Of a DNA stretch of 32,679 bases, positions 9,001 to 16,207 are shown piece after piece (positions within the stretch are counted from its first letter, which is position 1; every line of letters begins with the position of its first letter). A program made the position numbers and the translations under genes. The notes beneath the pieces are model-generated. The model was not told the DNA's origin, made no database searches, and saw only the letters and a list, made by a program, of their open reading frames with translations. The DNA lies in the NCBI GenBank assembly GCA_900751785.1, contig CAADSM010000048.1:1-32679 (forward strand), given 5' to 3'. This DNA comes from Lachnospiraceae bacterium. GTDB lineage: Bacteria > Bacillota > Clostridia > Lachnospirales > Lachnospiraceae.

Positions 9001-10622
9001 GCGCCAAATCCCATTCCCACATAGTTTCCATAGTGCATCTCATAACGTCCGCCAAGTCTAGTAAAGTTCTCTCCATCCAGACTGTAGGAAAACTCTGTCC
9101 TGTACTCAAATCTTGGCGTAGAGGCCTTGAACCAGATTTCTGCTGTATCGGAAGGAATCTCTGCTGAAATCTGTTCCGTGCCATTGTCATTGATCAGAAC
9201 TCTCTTGTTCTCACCATCTGTTGTAACTCCGATGTAATTGTAATTTCTCTGGATCACAGAAAGTCCTGCCACATCTCCGTCCTGCATGCCGGAAATGTCC
9301 ATCTTGATCGTTGCAGCGCTTTCCGGTCCCACAACTCTTTGGCGCAGTGTATTCTGCGCTGTTGTAAGACTGTCTGTCACAGTTGCTGTATACAGTCTCA
9401 TATATCCTGGTCTTTCTGTGAGGCTCCATTTTTCCGGATCAGAGACATGGTTCCACTGCCAGTGATTTCCAAGCGTAGTACTGTCAAATTCATCAGAATC
9501 TGCTGGTTTTTCAGGAGCAGTCTCAGCTCCTGTATTTGGTTTTTCCATTGTGACTGCCGCCTGGTCTCCATTTTTCCCCTGCACTCCAAGCATTGGCCAC
9601 TTCAAGCCATTTTCATCTTCTTCCCAGTAAACAGGCTGTAATGTCGGTACACGGCCCAGTTTTCCACGGTCCTGGAAGATCACGGACCACCACTGGGAAG
9701 TGCCGTCCTCCTGCGGTACATCCACAATTCCTCCCTGATGGATTCCATTATCCCCAAAGTTCATGTAGCTTCGCATGATGTCTTTCACTTCATACGGCCC
9801 GTTCAGCAGATCTTTTGTCTGGATCGCAATGGATTTTTTCGTGGACGTCCCATTCCAGGTCGGGGTGCTGATAATATAGTAGGTATCCCCAAACTTGTAA
9901 GCATGGGAGCCCTCATTATATCCTCCGTCTGTATAATCATACAGCGGTATATTTTTCTCTTCCTCATCCAGTGCAAGCTCCCCGGTTTCTTCATCCACTA
10001 CATTGAGTCTGGACGCATAGAGACTGCCCTGTCCATGGATCACCCAGATATCTCCATTTTCCTCCCCTGTCACCGGGTCTTTGTCAAAAAGCAGCCCCGG
10101 ATCGTACAGCCCTTTGATCGCGCCCTGCGGATTGTCCAGTCGATATGCCTTCCAGGGTCCGGATGCCTGATCTGCTACACAAAGGATCGCATACTCTGCA
10201 TCCACACCGTCCTGCATATTGACGAGAAGATAAAATTTCTGCAGTTTTTCGCTGTAGCGAAGACTTGTTGCCCATGGTCCCATGTCATAGACAGATCTCC
10301 CGTTTTTCAACGTCAGGCCATCGTCGTTGTCCGCCAGTCTTAACGCATCCTCTTCTGACAATGCGTAACTTTCGTATTCCCAGTTTACCAGGTCTTTGGA
10401 ACTCATGATCGGGCATGCTGGAAATAGATGCATACTTGTGGAAGACATGTAGTAAGTGTCACCCACCCGGATAATGTCATTATCCGGATAATCTCCCCAC
10501 ATGACAGGATTGGTAAACGTCCCGTCACCATTGTCCGCCACCCAGGCTTTTGCAGGCACTGCCGGCAATACTAAAACAACTGCCAGTAACAATGCAATGC
10601 AGATTTTCATACGTGCTTTCAT
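6084..10622 (-). CDS. Cell-wall-anchored GH43 glycoside hydrolase with CBM6 and CBM32-like modules
   Basis: This 1512-aa exported enzyme of the beta-xylosidase/alpha-L-arabinofuranosidase family is the first gene of the glycosidase operon. A signal peptide (1-26, ending AKA) leads into the five-bladed GH43 propeller (about 30-365). The catalytic triad is visible: D47 in DYPDND, D174 in GLYDPG and E237 in NEGSHAYK. Next come a concanavalin-like beta-sandwich typical of GH43 xylosidases (about 378-565), a CBM6-like module (574-719), FnIII (724-802), F5/8 C (807-962), FnIII (967-1059), F5/8 C (1062-1212), three FIVAR-like repeats and an SAKTGD sorting signal. The start has a GGAGG site close upstream. 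The stop lies inside the next gene. Substrate cannot be read from sequence; the pairing with a fucosidase suggests a branched, fucosylated plant or mucin-type glycan. Confidence 0.9.
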   Translation of the reverse strand: MKARMKICIALLLAVVLVLPAVPAKAWVADNGDGTFTNPVMWGDYPDNDIIRVGDTYYMSSTSMHLFPACPIMSSKDLVNWEYESYALSEEDALRLADNDDGLTLKNGRSVYDMGPWATSLRYSEKLQKFYLLVNMQDGVDAEYAILCVADQASGPWKAYRLDNPQGAIKGLYDPGLLFDKDPVTGEENGDIWVIHGQGSLYASRLNVVDEETGELALDEEEKNIPLYDYTDGGYNEGSHAYKFGDTYYIISTPTWNGTSTKKSIAIQTKDLLNGPYEVKDIMRSYMNFGDNGIHQGGIVDVPQEDGTSQWWSVIFQDRGKLGRVPTLQPVYWEEDENGLKWPMLGVQGKNGDQAAVTMEKPNTGAETAPEKPADSDEFDSTTLGNHWQWNHVSDPEKWSLTERPGYMRLYTATVTDSLTTAQNTLRQRVVGPESAATIKMDISGMQDGDVAGLSVIQRNYNYIGVTTDGENKRVLINDNGTEQISAEIPSDTAEIWFKASTPRFEYRTEFSYSLDGENFTRLGGRYEMHYGNYVGMGFGAFNFATKELGGYVDLDYFHMDMPDDHGNYNALNEKIEAERYDLQSYDISRGEPTRDYNPLTTWTADYAYTDNLSKSGGAYDLALDNLRDGDWVTYNRVDFGDGADWMNFRVSAAADGGKFEVHVNDENGEILTTVDIPNTGDKETFTNVIVPLENSPEGVQKICLVYRGEAQSARMNWFMAGNGEEPEKPEVPADLQAESIGETQIEFSWDNADGAETYDLKIGDEIISNVTSPFVKTGVPEGALYKVTVRAKNEGGYSQWSDPVKASGQGNPYKIPQNNISIPKFSSEEAGGEGPKSGYISAILDGDDSTFWHSAWSSGNAQPPHWFILDLGKSYEVNKLTMMPRQGSGDLPNGLIRKFTLLYSSTGMEDGDFTPVFEQKELSTGVGLKTVDFEPVTARYLKIYIDESHNDFASLAEINVFRSTPDTTGPKAPANVITSVRWEGETPAVDLKWDAAIDEESGIQSYSIFRDGQFLDITDDLQYTDTDVEEGKTYSYEIVAANGAGVDGKAAVAEVTVSTPPKTYQIPQDQMTAAASSEETIDEAGTRHGFVTNVLDGNPDTFWCTQWSDKNPDGRHPGPHWLLIDLGKVYTLDRADFLQRNLNTPHGQVTKYNLSYSVDGEDYTMLVENGTWDLQNQSNTVQLGSIQARYLKLDCLEGQGTYVPAAMAEVNVYAVEEQPAEPEELSAEVLKYAIDLAKSADTEGVVDSVRTAFEQALADAEQMLADVEAGVAGITQSDVDTCWQNLIKAMQYLSFKQGDKTDLEKVAALAADMEVRLDSYLDDGKQAFTDALAAARETLEDGDAMQEEVNQSWRGLLEAMANLRLKPDKSALENLIHEASALSENAYEAESFGVMRTALAKAQEVSANENADQKEVKAAEESLKNAVAKLEPLSEGAKSGEQDTVKAVTDNQADASGTAANTDNTAADNMTKSAKTGDAANPMAAAAVMAVAMAAVLSAAWKKREGEKDET
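6151..6945 (-). repeat. Copy B of the ~795-bp direct repeat
   Basis: This is the partner of 1266-2060 and encodes the C-terminal stalk and sorting signal of the GH43 enzyme. The two direct copies flank almost the whole catalytic part of the GH95 gene, so recombination between them would delete about 4.9 kb and leave one intact GH43 gene. Confidence 0.9.
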
Positions 10623-10792
10623 GTTCTTTTCCCTCCTTGAAAATTTAGTAACTTCTAGGGAACCTCAGCCCTTGCTTTAAAAGGCGTCCGTCCCCCTGTC
10701 CTGAAAATTCCCCACATCTTTCAAAAATCTCATGTCAATAAATTGTTCAAAATTTGCAGCGGAACTTTCATGGACACCTCATTGTTAAATTT

Positions 10793-10816
10793 CCGTTTAT
10801 TCAAATTGTAAAACGG
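10793..10816. promoter_or_regulatory. Candidate operator upstream of the GH43-GH95 operon
   Basis: Perfect 6-bp arms CCGTTT and AAACGG are separated by 12 AT-rich bases, about 170 bases upstream of the GH43 start. The geometry suits a dimeric regulator, but no regulator gene lies next to the operon, so this is only a candidate. Confidence 0.3.
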
Positions 10817-10974
10817 TTATTTTCAAAGAACAATCAACTATTCTGTCGACTTTTTGCAATATTTTGTTTTCGCACGTAGAAATTTGTACTTTTCAATCCA
10901 ATCATTATACTATTTTGTTCTGTCCGCTTTCTCCCCGATCCCCATTCGAATACTGTATATCTGCGGACAGACAT

Positions 10975-10999
10975 AAAAAAAGCCCGAATCACTCCGGGC
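10975..10999 (-). terminator. Terminator downstream of the xdhC-like gene
   Basis: On the minus strand a GC-rich stem (GCCCG pairing with CGGGC, extendable by two weaker pairs) is followed directly by seven Ts. It separates the xdhC transcript from the glycosidase operon. Confidence 0.7.
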
Positions 11000-11113
11000 A
11001 AAAATCTAAATTGGTAATCTATAATATTTTATTCTTATACACTCTTCTCATCAATCAAAAGTATCCGTCTCATAGCCGTTCTTTACCGCTCTCATTCTCC
11101 CTTCCGCTCCTCT

Positions 11114-11152
11114 GTCCCGCCCGGACGCCTCTCCTCACTCTCCGGGCGGGAC
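11114..11152 (-). other. Strong GC hairpin just past the xdhC stop
   Basis: Perfect 12-bp arms (GTCCCGCCCGGA and TCCGGGCGGGAC) surround a 15-nt loop, starting 10 bases beyond the stop codon. There is no T tract, so it is more likely a 3'-end stabiliser or processing stop than a simple terminator. Confidence 0.5.
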
Positions 11153-11161
11153 CGCGTCAGG

Positions 11162-12151
11162 TCAAGCCAGCCTCTCCAGCATCACTTCCACGACTCCGCC
11201 GCACACCATGCCTTCGTCCTCCGCCGCTTCCATCGTAAGATCCGCCTCGCAGATCTGGAACTTCTTTTCTCCGGTCCGCATCATGAGCAGCGCCTTCTGT
11301 ATGATCTCGCTCTCCACGCAGCCTCCGCCGATCGTATCCACTGCAGTCCCGTCCTCAAAGATCAGCATCTTCGTCCCGATTCCCCTGGGCGCGGAGCCTT
11401 TTCTCGAGATGATTGTCGCCAGCACCTTCCGCCTTGCGTCGTCCGCAAGGATGGCGGACAGCAGAGCCTCCGGATAACCTCCGCATTTTGCCCTGCTGTG
11501 CCTCACCTGGATGATCTCCGCCATGACAGAGACCGCGATCTCTTCCGGAGTCTCCGCGCCGATCTTCAGCCCGATCGGCGTGTGCACGCCGTCCAGGAGC
11601 TCCCGGCTGACTCCCTTCGCCGCCAGCTGTTCCTTCACGATCGCCACGCGTCTCCTGCTGCCCATCATCCCCACGTAGGCGAATTTCTTCTTCAGAATGC
11701 TCTCCAGGCAGACGGCGTCATACCGATGTCCTCTCGTCACAATGACAAACCATGAATCCGAATCGCCTCTGATCCCCGCCAGGGCATCTTCAAAGGGCTC
11801 GCAGATCACAGTGTCCGCCCCTGCGCCTCTCGCGTTGTCGGCGAATTTTGGCCGGTCCTCCAGCACCGTCACGGTGAAGCCCAGCATCTTTCCGATGCGG
11901 ATGACCGGCATGGACACATGGCCTCCGCCGCAGACGACCAGTCTGGGCTTCCGTCCGATGCGCTCGCGGAAAACAGGCGCAGGGCTGTCAGATGCGGCAG
12001 GCGTCTCCCCCGCCCCGCTCAGGACAAGATACTTCTCTCCCGCATGGCTGCCGCTCAGGACAGTCTCCGCCCAGATGTCACCGGAGGTCTCGCCGAGCGC
12101 CTCCGCCAGCCGGATATAAAATTCCTTCTGATCCAGTCTTTCTCTCTTCAT
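11162..12151 (-). CDS. XdhC/CoxI family molybdoenzyme maturation protein, domain-swapped order
   Basis: This 329-aa protein belongs to the family that loads or sulfurates the molybdenum cofactor for xanthine dehydrogenase-type enzymes. Residues about 68-210 form the Rossmann (XdhC_C-type) domain with the nucleotide-binding loop VVCGGGHVSM. Residues about 237-329 form the XdhC_CoxI domain with KGSAPRGIGTKM, GGGCVE and a late CGG. In the usual family layout the CoxI domain comes first, so the order here is reversed. The start at 12151 has a GGAGG site and lies below an extended -10 promoter. No molybdenum hydroxylase, selenium-related or cofactor gene is nearby, so its client enzyme must be encoded elsewhere. 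The family call is solid; the exact client is unknown. Confidence 0.85.
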   Translation of the reverse strand: MKRERLDQKEFYIRLAEALGETSGDIWAETVLSGSHAGEKYLVLSGAGETPAASDSPAPVFRERIGRKPRLVVCGGGHVSMPVIRIGKMLGFTVTVLEDRPKFADNARGAGADTVICEPFEDALAGIRGDSDSWFVIVTRGHRYDAVCLESILKKKFAYVGMMGSRRRVAIVKEQLAAKGVSRELLDGVHTPIGLKIGAETPEEIAVSVMAEIIQVRHSRAKCGGYPEALLSAILADDARRKVLATIISRKGSAPRGIGTKMLIFEDGTAVDTIGGGCVESEIIQKALLMMRTGEKKFQICEADLTMEAAEDEGMVCGGVVEVMLERLA

Positions 12152-12247
12152 ACCATCTTTCCTCCCTGCCGCATCTGTGGTTTTCAGGAACGCAGAAGAG
12201 GCCGCAAAACTTTATATTCTGCAGTCTCTTTTTCCCACACTGGTCTC

Positions 12248-12256
12248 ATTATATCA
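12248..12256 (-). promoter_or_regulatory. Extended -10 promoter of the xdhC-like gene
   Basis: The minus strand reads TGATATAAT, an extended -10 element, about 100 bases upstream of the start. The -35 position is only a T run. Confidence 0.45.
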
Positions 12257-12386
12257 CAGGCGGAAATGAAAAAAAAGAAGGCGCGTCCGCTCCCTGATAT
12301 AGGGTTCGTATCCTTCTTTTCCGCTTGCGTTATCCCCTGTTCTCCTGTTACACTGTTTACATTGAAAAAAGAGGTGAACTTATCAG

Positions 12387-12989
12387 ATGAAACATCCTTT
12401 TGAATACGAGATCATATACAGCCGCCGCAGGACTGCCGCCATCCAGGTCACATCCGACGGGAAAGTCCTGGTGCGCGCGCCCTTCGGCTGTCCCCGCTCC
12501 TTCATCGATTCCTTTCTTCTCCAGAAGGAAGACTGGGTGACGCGGCATCTTAAGCAGGCAGAAAAGAACAGAGAAAAGTTCCCGGAGCCTGACCGTCCGC
12601 CTCTGTCTGAGACGGAGCGCGCCCGCTGTATCAAAATCGCCCGCGAGATTTTCACCCGCAGGACAGAATACTTTGCGAGGCTCATGAACGTGACCTACGG
12701 GCGCATCTCCATCCGCGAGCAGAAGACCCGCTGGGGGAGCTGCAGCAGCAAAGGGAACCTGAACTTCAACTGGAGGCTGATCCTCGCCCCGGAGGAGGTG
12801 CTGGACTATGTGGTCGTCCACGAGCTTGCCCACCGCCGGGAGATGAACCATTCGAAAGCCTTCTACGCCGTCGTTGAGTCCGTGCTGCCTGATTACCGCC
12901 GGGCACAGCGGTGGCTCAGAGAAAACGGGCAGTCGCTCTGGCATGCCCTCACCCCCGCTTCTTCAGCTTCAGATGCCACGCGCAGATAA
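12387..12989 (+). CDS. YgjP-like zinc metallopeptidase (DUF45/M48-related)
   Basis: This 200-aa cytosolic protein has the HExxH zinc motif HELAH (H145, E146, H149) followed by the family's third His in MNHSKAF (H155). The upstream block TRWGSCSSKGNLNFNWRL is the hallmark of the YgjP/DUF45 group. The E. coli relative has been assigned a nucleotide-hydrolysing activity, and for most members the substrate is unknown. The start has an AGAGGTG site eight bases upstream. The gene is one of the few on the plus strand. Its last 41 bases overlap the 3' end of the convergent YibE/F gene, which could cause transcriptional interference. Family membership is clear; the biochemical role is not. Confidence 0.85.
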   Translation: MKHPFEYEIIYSRRRTAAIQVTSDGKVLVRAPFGCPRSFIDSFLLQKEDWVTRHLKQAEKNREKFPEPDRPPLSETERARCIKIAREIFTRRTEYFARLMNVTYGRISIREQKTRWGSCSSKGNLNFNWRLILAPEEVLDYVVVHELAHRREMNHSKAFYAVVESVLPDYRRAQRWLRENGQSLWHALTPASSASDATRR

Positions 12990-14076
12990 CTGATACGAGC
13001 GGCACGGTGAGGATCACGCCCATTGTGGAGGCAATTCCCTGGATCACTTCAATCCCGATGGAATACATGTTGGTGATCTGCATCGCCGTGTAGTTATAGA
13101 CATACATGAACACAAGCGTATTGATGGAGCTTCCTGTGAACGCCAGGATCAGCGTATTTGACATCGTCCCCATCATATCTTTTCCCACCCGGATGCCTGA
13201 TGTGAACAGCTCTTTCCTGCTCAGTTCCGGATTCCGGTAGTGGATCTCGTTGATCGTGGAGGCAACCGACATCGCCACATCCATCACTGCGCCGAGCGTC
13301 GAGATCAGTATGCCCGCATAGAGCAGCTCCCCGATCTTCACGTCCGTCATCTGCCCTACATATTCCAACTGTTCGATCTCCGCCACATTGTAGCCGGATA
13401 TCTGTGTCAGCCTTCCGAACAGCACTGCCAGGATACCGGATATTCCCACTCCCGCCACCGTCCCGATCATGGAAGTGACGCTCTTGCTGGAGATTCCTCC
13501 GATCAGATACATGGTGACAAATGTTGTCAGTACTGCCACGACAATCGCTGCAAATATCGGAGAGATCCCCCGGTAGATCATCGGAAGGAAAAGGAATACA
13601 ATGCATACAAACGTAAATACAAGGGCAACGGCGGAATGAAAGCCCTGCCTGCCGCCGATCACGCATAGGGTAATCAGGAACAGAAGTACGATTGCATACA
13701 GCATCCAGGTGCGGTCATAACTGTAGACCGTAACATAGAGAGAGTCATCACTCTCGTTCACCTCAGCAATGACTCTCATTCCCGGTTCACAGTGAGCTCC
13801 GTAGAGATAGCTCGAAGAGCTCACCGCTTCCACTGTATTTCCTTTATAATCTCCGCTTAAAAGCTCCAGAGAGACAACCTGGTTCCCGATCTGATTGCCC
13901 GACTCTGTCTCATTATCCTCCAGGATCTCTGTGACTCTCGCCTTCTCGAATGTCTTTCCTTCCGTGTCGTACAGGCCGATCCTCTCGATCTGATTATAGC
14001 GGTACAGAAATACTGCAAATACCGCTGTGGCCAGCAGGATAATAATGTGTCTTTTATGCTTTTTGATCCACTGCAT
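12949..14076 (-). CDS. YibE/F family membrane protein, copy 1
   Basis: This 375-aa multi-spanning protein matches the YibE/F-like family, whose function is unknown. One N-terminal membrane helix is followed by an extracytoplasmic beta-rich region (about 30-125) and then seven or eight helices. Conserved blocks are LYAGILISTLGAVMDVAMS, GKDMMGTMSNTLILAFTGS and GIASTMGVILTVP. These blocks recur almost unchanged in copy 2 at 17067-18206. The ATG lies one base after the stop of the upstream phosphatase (TGA-A-ATG), with only a weak ribosome site, so translation is probably coupled. Its 3' end overlaps the opposing YgjP-like gene. Genetic pairing with a surface phosphatase suggests a role in moving the released product or an ion, which is inference only. 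Confidence 0.87.
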   Translation of the reverse strand: MQWIKKHKRHIIILLATAVFAVFLYRYNQIERIGLYDTEGKTFEKARVTEILEDNETESGNQIGNQVVSLELLSGDYKGNTVEAVSSSSYLYGAHCEPGMRVIAEVNESDDSLYVTVYSYDRTWMLYAIVLLFLITLCVIGGRQGFHSAVALVFTFVCIVFLFLPMIYRGISPIFAAIVVAVLTTFVTMYLIGGISSKSVTSMIGTVAGVGISGILAVLFGRLTQISGYNVAEIEQLEYVGQMTDVKIGELLYAGILISTLGAVMDVAMSVASTINEIHYRNPELSRKELFTSGIRVGKDMMGTMSNTLILAFTGSSINTLVFMYVYNYTAMQITNMYSIGIEVIQGIASTMGVILTVPLVSVICAWHLKLKKRG

Positions 14077-14077
14077 T

Positions 14078-15892
14078 TCAGCTTCTCTTTCTCCTGATAT
14101 AGATCGCTGTTCCGCCTAATGCCGCTGCAAGCACGAGCGCTGCAGCCGGGATCGCTGGATTTGTATGATCTCCCGTCTTCACAGGCTGTACCGTCGACGG
14201 CTTTGCATTTACGCCGGGCGCAGATGTATTGACCTGTGCATTTCCGTTATTATCCGGATCTGCCGCTGTCCCGTCCTGGCCGCCGCCCGCCGGAGTCTGC
14301 GCCGTTTTCTCTTCCAGCGCGTCCATGGCGCTCTTGAGAGCTGTATATGCGTTCGTCAGTTCTTCCGTGGTCGCTTCCGCATCGTCGTTTACAGCCTTCG
14401 CCGCCTCAAGAGCCTGCTGCATTACACCGTAGCTGTCTGCCGTGTAATCGTCCGCCGGAAGCGCCTCCGCCTGCGAGATCAGGTCGGCGAGCTGGCTGTG
14501 GTCTGCAGATTTCACGAGCATGAACTGGGTATCGATCGGTTCATCTGTATCTGTGCGGTATGTATTCAGAGTCAGCGTCGTCTCTGTCACATCGATCACA
14601 GAATAAGTCGGCACATCCTGCTGCCATCTGCTGGCAATGTAAGTCTGCTGTCTCGGCACCAGGTCATAGTATTTACTTCCTGATGAAGAGCCCGCGGTAA
14701 GATACATGATGCCTTCGGAATCAATCGCCACATCCTGTCCGTCTGTAAGCTCAAGCACTGCATCTTCGTCCATCACAGAATGCAGATACTCAAGATATCT
14801 CTGCTCCGCCGGGTCGGATGTATCGTCCTGTATATTTCCCGGAGCCTCGTATCTTGTCTCCGTACTGTCTCCCACGTCAATATCTTTGTCGAGCTGCTCG
14901 TCGAACTCATCGCCAGTATATTCGAATCCCGTCGTACTCTGTCCGCCCTTGAGCATCTTCGTCCTGGAATATGCATGGTCGTGTCCTGTCAGGACGATAT
15001 CCACGTCGTTTTCCTCAAAAATCGGCACAAGGCTGTAGCGCAGATTTGTGATCTCCGGCTCATTGGAATGCTCTGCAGAGCCATAGATGTCCTGGTGCAG
15101 AGTCACGATCCTCCACCTGCAGTCCGGGTTCGCAGCCACTGTCTGCTCGATGAACTGCTTGTGCTCGCTCACTTTCGTGTCCTGAGTATTCAGGATGATG
15201 AACAGCGCGCCGCCATATGTAAAGTAGTAATCTCCGCCCACATATCCGTTATCTCCCAGGCTGCTCATGTTGGCTGTATTGAAATGATAGGTATAGTTCG
15301 CATTGTCCGCGTCATGGTTTCCTACCGTAGTCGCTACCGGAACGCTCTTCATGATATCCGGGCTTAAATATCCGGCGTACTCCATCTCGCTGACTGTGCT
15401 GTCCTCGACCTTCTCTGCATTCGTCTGGATCTGGTCTCCTGAAGAGAGGATAAATCCTGCTGTATTACCGGTCTTTGCATAAGCTCTCTCCAGCGTATAA
15501 TTCCAGTTAAATGTATCGTTGCGCACCGCCTCCGACTGCGCCGTCAGAAAAGTCGGCTTCTGGATATCCTCCGGAGTCTTTGCCTTTTCTTCATTGGAAG
15601 AACCGCTCTGCGGGTCTCCCACGAACACGAAGCTGAATGAGCCTGTGTCATCGTCTGTTGTGAAAGACTCGATCTCTTTTCCTGCCACCTGATAGTAATA
15701 CGTTGTTCCCGGCTGAAGCCCTTCCAGCGTCACCTTATTGCTTACATAGCCTGCCTGCGCCGCAGTCTGGGTGATCTCAGCGCTCTGTCCGTCACTTAAG
15801 TCACTGCTCGTTCCATAGACAAAGCCTGTCTGACCGCCGTCTTTGCTGTACCATGCAAAGTTCCTCTGCGTCTCGTCAGCTCCCGGAGACAT
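14078..15892 (-). CDS. Cell-surface purple acid-type phosphatase, copy 1 (main frame, cut off from its signal peptide)
   Basis: The 604-aa main frame encodes a metallophosphoesterase with all metal-binding blocks: FVGDPQSG, SSGDQI, VGNHDADN, LHQDIYGS and GHDHAYSRT. A purple-acid-phosphatase FnIII-like N-domain precedes it. A FIVAR-like stalk, a polar linker and the sorting signal PVKTGD with a membrane span and RRKRS tail follow. It should release phosphate from organic esters outside the cell. The frame is open back to 15973 but its first ATG is at 15892. The upstream residues in this frame (EAWSEEWETIKNDW and on) look like real protein. A signal peptide sits in another frame at 15916-16071, so a one-base loss has probably split the gene. 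From 15892 alone the protein would lack an export signal. The YibE/F gene follows one base after the stop. Confidence 0.8.
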   Translation of the reverse strand: MSPGADETQRNFAWYSKDGGQTGFVYGTSSDLSDGQSAEITQTAAQAGYVSNKVTLEGLQPGTTYYYQVAGKEIESFTTDDDTGSFSFVFVGDPQSGSSNEEKAKTPEDIQKPTFLTAQSEAVRNDTFNWNYTLERAYAKTGNTAGFILSSGDQIQTNAEKVEDSTVSEMEYAGYLSPDIMKSVPVATTVGNHDADNANYTYHFNTANMSSLGDNGYVGGDYYFTYGGALFIILNTQDTKVSEHKQFIEQTVAANPDCRWRIVTLHQDIYGSAEHSNEPEITNLRYSLVPIFEENDVDIVLTGHDHAYSRTKMLKGGQSTTGFEYTGDEFDEQLDKDIDVGDSTETRYEAPGNIQDDTSDPAEQRYLEYLHSVMDEDAVLELTDGQDVAIDSEGIMYLTAGSSSGSKYYDLVPRQQTYIASRWQQDVPTYSVIDVTETTLTLNTYRTDTDEPIDTQFMLVKSADHSQLADLISQAEALPADDYTADSYGVMQQALEAAKAVNDDAEATTEELTNAYTALKSAMDALEEKTAQTPAGGGQDGTAADPDNNGNAQVNTSAPGVNAKPSTVQPVKTGDHTNPAIPAAALVLAAALGGTAIYIRRKRS

Positions 15893-15915
15893 GGAAACCT
15901 GTGTCCAGTCATTTT

Positions 15916-16071
15916 TTATCGTCTCCCATTCTTCAGACCAGGCTTCCCATGCGCCGCCTCGGTCTGGCTGGCGTCAGTCATCCCGTCCGGAGCCGCGTCC
16001 GCAAACACGCTCACCGGCTGACAGACCAGAGCTGCTGTCAGAATCAGCATTGCTGCTTTTTTCCACTTCAT
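15916..16071 (-). pseudogene. Frameshifted signal-peptide start of phosphatase copy 1
   Basis: This 51-codon frame begins at an ATG with a GGAGG site. It encodes a textbook signal peptide: MKWKKAAMLILTAALVCQ, then a stretch ending VFADA. After about 40 residues it runs out of frame into a TAA at 15916. The downstream phosphatase frame is offset by one base and is open from 15973, so the two frames overlap by about 55 bases. Adding one G to the short G run at 15945-15947 would join them as HGEAWSEEWETIKNDW, giving a full gene 14078-16071. I read this as a recent inactivating frameshift or a base-call error; no classical slippery heptamer is present. Confidence 0.75.
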
Positions 16072-16119
16072 CCTTATCTTCCTCCAATCAAAATGTATGG
16101 GATCATAAATCCAGGAGGA

Positions 16120-16128
16120 ATTATACCA
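16120..16128 (-). promoter_or_regulatory. Extended -10 promoter of phosphatase copy 1
   Basis: The minus strand reads TGGTATAAT, an extended -10, about 50 bases upstream of the signal-peptide ATG. No -35 hexamer sits 17 bases further up, which fits an activator-dependent promoter. Confidence 0.55.
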
Positions 16129-16152
16129 TAAGGACAGAGCCTCAGCGCTTTC

Positions 16153-16179
16153 TTAACCCAGGTTTAACATTAATTAACC
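16153..16179 (-). promoter_or_regulatory. Pho-box-like direct repeats
   Basis: Read on the plus strand, the hexamers TTAACC, TTAACA and TTAACC start at 16153, 16164 and 16174, with 11- and 10-base spacing. This resembles the PhoP direct-repeat box of Bacillus (TTAACA-N5-TTAACA). They lie upstream of a phosphatase promoter that has no -35, though in reverse orientation relative to the gene. No PhoP binding can be shown from sequence. Confidence 0.4.
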
Positions 16180-16207
16180 TTTCCATTACCTGCGGCGCCA
16201 AATCGAC

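Larger units (their letters stand above)
10623..11161. other. Gene-free leader of the glycosidase operon and tail of xdhC
   Basis: No credible gene is present. The part nearest GH43 is AT-rich and should hold the operon promoter. A TATAAT on the minus strand (10904-10909) lacks a recognisable -35, so an activator may be needed. An inverted repeat CCGTTT-N12-AAACGG at 10793-10816 is a candidate operator. The part nearest xdhC holds a terminator (10975-10999) and a strong GC hairpin (11114-11152). Confidence 0.5.

Noticed and set aside
10623..11161. A small gene or RNA in the glycosidase leader
   Set aside because: Short open frames lack ribosome sites, and no conserved RNA fold was recognised beyond the terminator and GC hairpin.
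12357..12944. A 195-codon open frame on the minus strand opposite the YgjP-like gene
   Set aside because: It is the shadow of the plus-strand gene, whose HELAH and third-His motifs and ribosome site are clear.
15916..15973. Programmed -1 ribosomal frameshifting joining the phosphatase copy 1 frames
   Set aside because: The direction would be right, but there is no slippery heptamer or obvious downstream structure in the overlap. A one-base loss is simpler.
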